Origin: Lingula anatina
Lineage: Eukaryota > Brachiopoda > Lingulata > Lingulida > Lingulidae
Direction: 5' to 3'
Assembly (NCBI RefSeq): GCF_001039355.2
Contig: NW_019775666.1
Coordinates: forward strand, 6,704 to 34,828
Length of the DNA: 28,125 nucleotides
The number at the start of each line of letters is the position of its first letter. Positions within the stretch are counted from its first letter, which is position 1. Of this stretch, positions 20,601-28,125 are shown one piece after another. The notes under the pieces are model-generated. The model made no database searches and was not told the origin of the DNA. It saw only the letters and a list, made by a program, of their open reading frames with translations. Made by a program: the position numbers and the translations under genes.

Positions 20601-20992
20601 TTAGTAAAACTCTTTTTAGAGAGAGAAAAAGTTGAAGTAAAAAGCAAATCAGTATAAAAAGCAAATTTTAGAAAAGTATCATTACTGATTGTAAGTCTGT
20701 CACAAAAAAAGAAAAATTTAGAGAAAGAGGTAATAAGAATAAGAGAAAAAAATCATGGGTTATTGTTTGCAATTGAACAGTTCCTCATTGTGTTACACCT
20801 CTGCAGTCCATTTTGAAGCACAGACAAAAGGTATTTTTCTAGTCTTGATATTTCCTTGCCATGTTTCAGAAGTGTCCAGGTCCTCTGCCCTATGTAGACT
20901 CCCCCAGGGATGGACTCGGGGCTGGCAGTGTAAAACCTAGACAGTACCTTCAGAGGAAGAAATATTCCAAATCTTTGCTGGATAATTTGTGA
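14688..20992 (+). CDS. NOL9: polynucleotide 5'-hydroxyl-kinase NOL9 (Grc3 family)
   Basis: Ten coding exons: 14688-15304, 15498-16166, 16741-16872, 17247-17383, 17980-18134, 18583-18671, 19005-19239, 19858-19930, 20244-20377 and 20870-20992. All are GT-AG with matching phases, giving 787 residues (human NOL9 is about 700). Residues 1-205 are Lys-rich and disordered, with KKKK at 7-10 that suits nucleolar targeting. The Walker A loop GGKNMGKS is at 409-416 and the DxGQ motif (DIGQSEF) starts at 439. NTMGWNKG is at about 512-519. The C-terminal domain runs from about 600 to the end. Family members phosphorylate RNA 5'-OH ends and, with LAS1L, process the ITS2 spacer on the way to 5.8S/28S rRNA. 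A TAG in frame lies directly before the ATG, and an AG acceptor at 14680-14681 suggests an upstream non-coding exon. The 3' exon reads GPLPYVD, matching the family's PYV motif. Kinase residues look intact. Confidence 0.93.
16571..16604. repeat. 17-bp exact tandem duplication in NOL9 intron 2
   Basis: The unit TGTTATGGGAACCAATT occurs twice back to back. It is intronic with no evident function. Confidence 0.95.
17413..17626 (+). mobile_element. 214-bp MITE-like element in NOL9 intron 4
   Basis: A full-length relative of 9443-9657, aligning end to end with about a dozen or more substitutions. It is flanked by CTA (17410-17412 and 17627-17629); a fourth matching A extends this to CTAA. It starts 29 bases past the exon 4 donor, so it lies close to the splice site without disrupting it. 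No empty allele is available here, so its polymorphism is unknown. Confidence 0.88.
20807..20830 (+). CDS. NOL9: candidate 24-base microexon of NOL9
   Basis: A 24-base segment with acceptor CTCTGCAG and donor CAAAAG|GTATTT between exons 9 and 10. It is in phase 0 on both sides and would insert SILKHRQK between DIPHQMLLKQ and KCPGPLPYV. From my memory of human NOL9, skipping it gives the better spacing between the IPH and PYV motifs. It may be an optional exon or chance. Confidence 0.3.
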
Positions 20993-21952
20993 TCCCATGG
21001 TAAACGTATTTGGAAACAAAATGGGACTTTTTATTGGAACTTCATCTTCATGTTGATGATAAATTTTTAGCATCAATTTTGGTTTTGAATCATAACAGTA
21101 ATATTTTTTATTAGGGTTTTCTTTTAAAAGATTTTGCATAATGCCATGCACATTTTTTAAATTGAAAATAGAACCAGGTTTCTGAAAGGACCTGCATCTT
21201 TGTTTTGATGTTAATTTTTTTAGCAGGCTTTTCAATTTTTCAGTTTTTACTTTAAGTTTTCATTTTTAAGTCATTTGATCAGTCATTCAAGAAAAGACTT
21301 GGTAAATGCGAAGTGGAAATGAAAAATGTTCTTAGATTCATGTCTCACCTAACACAATGAAGAAACATTCAATGTGTTGAGTGTTTAGCACAGCAGCTTC
21401 CCCTTCAAAAATGTTACTCTACTGCCTAGTAGAAGTGATTCTATACAAGAATGTGTTTTTGCCAAGTGGGATTTGGATCACTATTAAATTGATTAAATAT
21501 TCTTATTTTGCATTTATGTAGAAATCACAAGGTGACCTCAAATTATTTATATAAAAAATCATTCCAAATTTGCTGTTTTTTTTTTTCAAATATTTTGTAG
21601 TTACATTAGATTATACTAACAGCTATCTATAGCCAAAGCTACTTTTTACCTAAGGCTATTTTGCTGCTATTTTGACATATGAACTAGAAAAGTAGTGTGT
21701 TTACATTAAAAAAAGATGTTGAAGTTAAATAGGAAGTATGCTGTGTAGATTTACATGTTTTTGATTTTGTATTTGGCATGTAACAACTTTGTTTTCACTA
21801 AAGGCGTGATTAGACATCTTTGACAAATGTTCACTCCAGTCTTAATTTGATTCCCATTTCCTCCTAGTCATTCCCTGTTTTTACTTCACATTTCATTTCC
21901 CCATTACATTTGAGAATTCACAATTCATTTAAGTGTGGATTCACACTCAAAA

Positions 21953-21958
21953 AATAAA
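21953..21958 (+). promoter_or_regulatory. candidate NOL9 polyadenylation signal
   Basis: First canonical AATAAA found downstream of the NOL9 stop, at about 960 bases. ATTAAA variants lie about 490-500 bases past the stop. There is no other evidence for the cleavage site. Confidence 0.2.
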
Positions 21959-24900
21959 ACGTTCTCAAAAAAGCTCCATTTCAAGATCGTGACAATAAGG
22001 CACTTGGTAGATGGGAATTAGGCTACCTGTGTCAATGATTCGTAACTGTTTGGTGGTGGCTTGATGCTGAGCTGGTGCTTTTAGCCTGTGATCAAGTGAT
22101 TACCAATATTTTACTCATGATGTCAAAAGAATGATGTCAGAACCGGTCTCATTTTTCTTGTGGGAATTTGCCCTTAACATAGGAGAGGATGCTGATGTCT
22201 TCAATTGCAGGATCAGCACTTACAAATTGACAATGACATTGCTCTTGAATAAATTGATTGTGGCACTGCTGAGGATAAACTCTGTAATTGAGAAAGGAAG
22301 TGCTAGCAGGAGTTCAGAGGCACCAAATGGTGTTTTCTTTTTCCCCTCCCTTTTTATGATAAAGGAGTGTGTTTTAGGTGAAGACTGAATTACGACATTG
22401 TGTCCTTAGACATGTAATGTTAATGTGTTTATTTTACAGTCTGAAAAAAAAATGCTTCCAGCACTCTAGTTCTCCATTATAAATTTGAGTATGCCTCTCA
22501 AATTGGCCCATTTCATGCAATATTATATACACAAACACAGTGCTAAATCTGTATGAGGGAGGTTTGGGAGCTTGTCATCTCTAGTCCAACTCATTTTTGA
22601 ATAAATTCACCTAAAATATACAATTTGAATGATGTCAACAAAAATTAAACGTCTTATGGCAGTTATGCTGAATTCTGAAACATAATTGGTATTATTAATA
22701 TAAGCTATTTGAGGTGAACTAACTTATGAGGATCTTATACCTGACAGTTGTTGTTGCAAATACATCCTAATTACTGTCAAGTATGATGAAACACTCTGCC
22801 AGATTCCTAGAGCATTCAATATTGAACCGAATACATCTGAAAATATTGTAAATTGGTTTAACCCCCACCTCTCTCTGTCTGATACCATGCTGCTTCACAC
22901 AAACTACACCTGTTCCCTGTGGTGGGTCACCTGACATGGTCCTCTTCCCTGTGGAGCTCTATCTGACACACCTGTTTTAATGGATGGATGGGTTTCATGG
23001 TTTTCTGCAACTCCACCTTGGGTTTCAGAGCAATAGTGCCAGTCTCTTCAAGAAAATATATATAGTTTTTTCAAGGTTGCTACAGAAGGGGAGTGAAGAT
23101 CCATTACAATAACTAAAAGGGGTATTCTCATGTTGATTGTTTTAATGTTTGAGATACTTGAAGTGATTCTGTATTTACAAAGTGGAAGAGAATTTAGGGA
23201 ATGATAAATGGTGGATAAAGTCCAAAAAGTGTTAATGTACTTACATGAATGTTATGCTTGGTCTTCACAGTATGCAATATTCTGCTATGTTAAGAATTAC
23301 AACAAAAAGGGTTACGTAAGCAATACATTGAAGATGAATTGAATTGTATTATGTACCTTAGGGCATCTAATTTTGTTAATACTGGATCATAAGTGACATT
23401 TTATAATAACTGTGAGGGCTGTTGAAGACAGTGTAATTCATTTATTGCTTTTTTATCTAACATCTTTGAGGATTTTTGAAAGGGTATTATGTATACTAAC
23501 TGGCTACTGGTACACACTGTATCACTAAAGAATACCACTCAATCTGAAAAGGGGCCAAGTAATCAATTATTAGAAATGTTCAGTGGGTCTTGATCTCAGA
23601 CTCCTTATTTTGTATATTTTTAGCTATAACTTTTAACTTTGCAGCAGTGCAAGGAAGATCTGTATGGCCTGGGAAAATTGTGATTTGTCACCCATTTTGG
23701 TTTCAAGTTACCGAACTGACACATACCTTATTTAAAGAAATCACCCTTTTGTTTACATGTGGCTGGTTTTTATGCACAGCAAGGAACAGAGTGTGTTTGT
23801 GTTACAACTTGTAGAAAAAGAAGTGGTAGGATCTAAGTGATACATGAATGTGGCCATATTATTTCAGCGAATCTTAGAAACTTTTGTGTGAGTTAGGGCA
23901 GATATTCCAAACCTATAATTGACACCTAATGCAATTTTAAAAGTCTACTCACGTTTTTAGAGTCTCGGATCTGTATGTTTGTGTGTAATGTAAAAACAGT
24001 CCAAATTGATTTAATTTCTTGGGTCATAATTGCAACTGCTTCTCTCAGCACAGAGAATGTCTAGACTGCTTAGTGAGGGTTCATTACACAGACCAGACTC
24101 TGTGTGTGTGGGCCTTGGTGAAGACAGGCTCTGTCAGAGACACCCCCAAAAAAGAACAGCAATTATGGCAGGGAACATGACATTATATCATAAATATGAT
24201 CTCAGTTTTTAAAAAATCTTTAAACTTGTGTACAATCTGAATGATTAAATCAAATAATTGTGCATTTTCAGTTTTTATGTTTGCCGATTGTAATAGAAGT
24301 AATTTTCTGTCAGACTGTTGGGATTTTTTTTCTCACTGTGTCGGGCTTAAAACTTTACTTAAGTTTGCAGATGGTCTTGGAAACGCTTGTGCTGAAATTG
24401 AATAATTTCCTTTGAAGTCTATTTGATACATATTTTTAAATCTACAAGTATAGGTTAACTTTTAAAAATCATTGTTAAAATTTATGTTTCTCTTAAGCAA
24501 TTTCAATTGGTAATCAATTTAGTCTGTTTTCTAACTTTCTTTATTACACAGAAGATTTTATTGAAAACAATATAGCAGCTTCCAAGTAATTCTCACAAAG
24601 CTCATAGAAACTGACCCAGAGAAAATATCCTTTCAAATCACATACAGTTTGCTCTGGCCGGGAAATCTCACGTTTAATCTGACATTTATAAGTCTGAAGG
24701 GAGCCACCTTGATGGTTTCTGTGCAGTTGATCGGGTTGATTCGACATGCAGATCTCACTCATCTCACCTCTCCATCTCAGCTGCCCTTTTTTAAGTGTCT
24801 GTTTGTGTTCATATTTTCTGATGGCCTTTTTTTCCCATGGTGTTGCCCTTGCTGTCAGCAAAACTGTCATCCTTGTGGTCACCGTTATGTATGATGCATG

Positions 24901-25152
24901 TGGAGAGACCAAGAATACCCAATAAAATCATGTATTATCCACTTTTTTTTTACCTGTTCTGCTTTTTTACCATAGAATTTTCTGGCAAATTCCAACTACA
25001 TATACTAGTAAAACATAAATGTGACTTAACTGTCAGGTACAAGGTGAATGTTATGCAAGTATATGCTAAATATTTCATATGATACAATTTTACATTTTAT
25101 CTTTTTATTTATTATATTAGCAAACAAGTGCACTTGACATACATCACCATTA

Positions 25153-25155
<3 letters not shown>

Positions 25156-25191
<36 letters not shown>
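25156..25191. repeat. (TC)n microsatellite
   Basis: About 18 uninterrupted TC units in the gene-free right part. It is likely polymorphic in length. Confidence 0.95.
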
Positions 25192-25193
<2 letters not shown>

Positions 25194-26046
25194 AGTATTC
25201 CTTAAGCTTTAGTACAAAGCGACACAGCGATACCCAGGCTTTGACCTCACAGACAGGACTTAATACCAAGTGATATCCGCAGTGGGCGGTGGCTTGCAGT
25301 GTTGATACTAGCTGTGGGGTACCTTTGATTTATGTTATGATGCTGTAAGGGAAAAAACAGAGAGATTATATTTCATGGTTTGCAAGGGCAAGACATGGGG
25401 GTGGTGGTAGAGTGTAAACACAGTGACAGATAAGAGTCCCATTTTTTTTTTCCTTCTTTTGTACTTTTGGAAGTATATGTTATGTTTTGATGCACGCAAT
25501 GGATATTATTGATACTAAGTGTATGAATAAGATTGCACTTAATTACGTCAGTCATCATGCAACAGTGTGAAGGTGCAATGGAATCCTTTCTTATGGAATA
25601 AAATTGTAATTCAATACAAAAAAAAAAAAACAGTTTTAAAGTGTCATAATTTGATTGAGGGTAGTGGCAAAAGGTGCTGAGATACTTAGATAGAAAAAAA
25701 ATATATAATTTTTTTTTTTTAATAAGGATATGGACTTCCCTAAAGACCAAGAAATGAGAAAAGTTTCATAAAGTTAGTTGATATTAAAAGGTTTAAAATA
25801 TGTGGATAATCTGAAAGCAGAAATATTTTCTTTTTGTTTTCATTATTCATAATTGTTATATTACTTAATGCAAAAGAAAAAGGTATTGAAAAATTGTTTT
25901 ATATAGAACAATATGAGCTTTACGTATATATTCCATAGATTTAACATCCAGCACAGAAAACTCTGTGAGAAATGTACCTTTACAATCGTGTTCACATCAG
26001 ACAAAACTTAGACTGAAATTAACCAAACTGTGTCATAAGATATAAA

Positions 26047-26136
26047 CCACCACCACCACCACCACCACCACCACCACCACATGACAAGGTAACCACCACC
26101 ACCACCACCACATGACAAGGTAACCACCACCACACT
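26047..26136. repeat. (CCA)n with interspersed 12-base spacer
   Basis: Three CCA/CAC blocks of decreasing length are separated by two identical spacers, ATGACAAGGTAA. This makes a compound repeat in which the spacer and trinucleotide expand together. The frame is interrupted by stops, so it is not a His or Thr coding repeat. Confidence 0.9.
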
Positions 26137-26953
26137 TCAGACTCTCAAGTCTTTTGTTTATTGATACCTAATAACAACAATTGATTAAATTGGTTGCCTG
26201 GTTATACTGTGTCTCTAACCATCCTCAAGTTTGATTTAATGTGATCTGAACCAGAGAGAATATCATAACCACATGGGCCAAACCAGTGCATATTGCTTCA
26301 GAGAATGAAAAAAAAAACTGATAAGTAAATTCAATTAAGTGTAATTTGCACCAGGGGAGTGCATTGTTTAAAATCTGGTTTTTGATTACATCTCTCATTC
26401 CACACCCAGCAGGCTGAAAACCCATCTAGTTGCCCTTGGATTCAAGGCTATTTTCCAACTAAAGAGGGCCAAAAGTAGGCACCCTGAGTGTCAGAGGTTA
26501 CACCACAGTGACGGAAAGAAGATTAGAGGAAGCTCTGGTGCATTTTGTTGTGACTTGCTTAGAATCCTCCACCATATTTGTTTCCTACTGGAAGTGTTGA
26601 TTTGCAGCAAGTTTAATACAATGTTGCTGCAAACAGCAAATTCCTTGCAAATTTGAAGCAAGAAAAAAATTTTTTTTCGCAAACTTGGAAACCCATTGCT
26701 GCAAACTTTTAAGTCTAGTGCCAGCACTTGCTTTTGATTTTTTTAAATTTTTTATAAGATATGAGCACCTAATCCATCAAACAAAGACAATTTTGCCTCT
26801 TTACTGTAAATTCAGAAGTAAGACTTTCAAAAAGATTCTCTGGCACCATATTGTAGCACTTATGGTTGTGATTTATAGGCATTAAATGCATGTTGACATC
26901 TATTCAGGTGAGGGAGATTTGCTTCAATCGAAAATGCAATTTTCACTATGAAA

Positions 26954-27016
26954 ATGATGCTGTTATGTCATCAGCTCAAATCATCACTTGATGTATTTTT
27001 GACGTGACAGCATCAT
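26954..27016. repeat. 63-base inverted repeat / hairpin
   Basis: Arms 26954-26970 and 27000-27016 pair over 17 positions. As plus-strand RNA the only two imperfect positions are G-U wobbles. The 29-base loop contains a small CATCA/TGATG stem. The size is like a microRNA precursor, though the stem is shorter than usual. It could also be a relic of a tiny inverted-repeat element. Confidence 0.5.
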
Positions 27017-27330
27017 CTCATAACATTACAACATTTATTTCTGCATTATCAAAGCAGAGAAGGGAGAGGATCTTAATATACTGATCCACCTTAACAAGTT
27101 AATTCTCTATCCATGCCATGGCCTCTAAGGCTAGCGTTCCTGAACTAATGGCTTCCTGGGGTGTGTCCAGCTCAGTCCACTTGTGTGCATTACATTACTG
27201 TTTGGATTGGAATATCAGAAGCAGCTGGACACTGCTTGCTACCACCATACACCACCATACATATTACACTGACTGTGACTGAGAGCTTTTTATGATCAGC
27301 TGAAGTTTTTCTCTTTGTAGTCCAGGGACT

Positions 27331-27450
27331 GACAGGCAGAGAGATGGACAGACATACAGACAGCCCCAGACAGACAGACAGCAGGGAGACATTGAGACAT
27401 ACCAACCTACAAATGGACAGCAGACAGATGAACAGATAGACAGAAAGACA
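27331..27450. repeat. degenerate GACA tetranucleotide repeat
   Basis: About 120 bases built from imperfect GACA/CAGA units (GACAGACATACAGACAG and similar). Open frames on the minus strand across it are rich in Ser, Val, Cys and Leu only because of the repeat, and are not genes. Confidence 0.85.
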
Positions 27451-28125
27451 CTGATGTCCAAACACATGATGTGTCAACAAACACAGTACGCACAATGGAT
27501 CATGTTCTTTCCCATTTGCCCTGTGGTCATCATCTTGACATCATTTGTCTCTCTGTATAAAAGGTCAATTTGAGGGTCAGGATATCACCATGGCGTCCAG
27601 CCGTCTGATTGCCTTGCTCCCAGACTGACCACTAGAAGAATGCGTTGGACATCTGGTTTTAGCTGAAGATTTTTTTCACCCTGTCACATCTTATTGATTG
27701 ATTCAACAGATGTGACTGAGAGATTTAATAAAAAGCTTTAATGTGATTAGTGACCTTGCTCTGCAAGTATATCCATTATTCCATATCTATATCCTTGATC
27801 CACATATGCAATTTTAGTAGATCAAAGTTGAAAATAGCTATTAAGATCATAAATATTAGATTCAAGCAATATATTTTTATCTTTTTAAGGGAATTTACCA
27901 TGTTCTGCTGTGTGGGCTTTTGTAAGTACCTAAGTCATAGAAGCATCTTGGGGGCAAACACCCTTCATCCACATGGCTTCTTTAAACATGTTTTTAATTC
28001 CAGCAAATTTCTGCTTCCTTCCCTTCCATCAAATCAAGCAAAACTTTAACCAAAATTGACAAATACTATCCAAATAATTCTGCAGATCCTGTAAATGGAA
28101 GCATGCTGACACATCAGGCCCATAG

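Larger units (their letters stand above)
20993..28125. other. 7.1 kb without a supportable gene
   Basis: Downstream of NOL9 I find no exon series, no recognisable protein and no tRNA or rRNA. The first AATAAA after the stop is at 21953-21958, which would give a 3' UTR of almost 1 kb. The region holds (TC)n, (CAC)n and GACA-type repeats, a 63-base hairpin and many A/T runs. Small open frames near 24030-24212 (plus) and 24544-24912 (minus) lack supporting features. This could be an intergenic region or an intron of a gene beyond the window. Confidence 0.5.

Noticed and set aside
20753-21235. Minus-strand 160-codon open frame downstream of and over the NOL9 last exon
   Set aside because: It overlaps the well-supported NOL9 terminal exon on the opposite strand and has no domain. 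It is a shadow plus AT-rich extension.
24030-24212. Plus-strand open frame with RMSRLLSEGSLHRPDS, after a TTCTCTCAG acceptor-like site
   Set aside because: The composition looks protein-like, but there is no donor of quality, no neighbouring exon and no family match I can name. Not enough to call an exon.
24544-24912. Minus-strand 122-codon open frame
   Set aside because: No recognisable domain and no splice partners. A plus-strand frame overlaps it. Probably chance.
26047-26136. CRISPR-like appearance of repeats with spacers
   Set aside because: The spacer is the constant part and the trinucleotide is the varying part. This is a eukaryotic simple repeat.
27190-27495. Minus-strand frames rich in Cys, Leu, Ser and Val that resemble a membrane protein
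   Set aside because: They are translations of the GACA tetranucleotide repeat.
27551-27627. TATAAAAG followed by ACCATGG and a 12-codon frame
   Set aside because: It looks like a TATA box and a good start context, but the frame stops after 12 codons and no donor rescues it.

Overview
This window is metazoan nuclear DNA. It is AT-rich, with intron-rich genes, GT-AG splice sites, microsatellites and short inverted-repeat transposons. I see no bacterial, viral or organellar content. The gene content and the 1-2% level of difference between two copies of one block fit a highly heterozygous marine invertebrate. A mollusc or another lophotrochozoan is my guess, but the sequence alone does not fix the clade.

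Layout. Positions 1-2380 are mostly non-coding. They hold one or two candidate exons of an unidentified plus-strand gene and a decayed transposon fragment. Positions 2381-7486 and 7488-13459 are two near-identical head-to-tail copies of one block, separated by a single N at 7487. Each copy carries a complete five-exon minus-strand gene that I recognise as BORCS6 (lyspersin), a subunit of the lysosome-positioning complex BORC. Positions 13460-14687 are a short intergenic or 5' region with a C-tract and a transposon. Positions 14688-20992 hold a ten-exon plus-strand gene for NOL9/Grc3, the nucleolar polynucleotide 5'-kinase of rRNA processing. Positions 20993-28125 have no gene I can support, only simple repeats and one hairpin.

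The most important observation is that the apparent BORCS6 tandem duplication is probably an assembly artefact. Copy 1 stops exactly at the N and copy 2 starts exactly after it. That is what two overlapping contig ends from diverged haplotypes look like when they are scaffolded instead of merged. The organism would then have one BORCS6, head to head with NOL9 and about 2 kb away. Read this way, the window gives an allele-to-allele comparison. Copy 2 carries two transposon insertions that copy 1 lacks, each with a clean empty site. One is a 215-bp element with a 3-bp target duplication. The other is a 629-bp element with a TTAA target duplication. Relatives of both elements lie elsewhere in the window: in NOL9 intron 4, upstream of the NOL9 start codon, and in the left flank.

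The two recognised genes work in unrelated processes, lysosome positioning and pre-rRNA processing. Nothing here suggests a novel multi-gene system.
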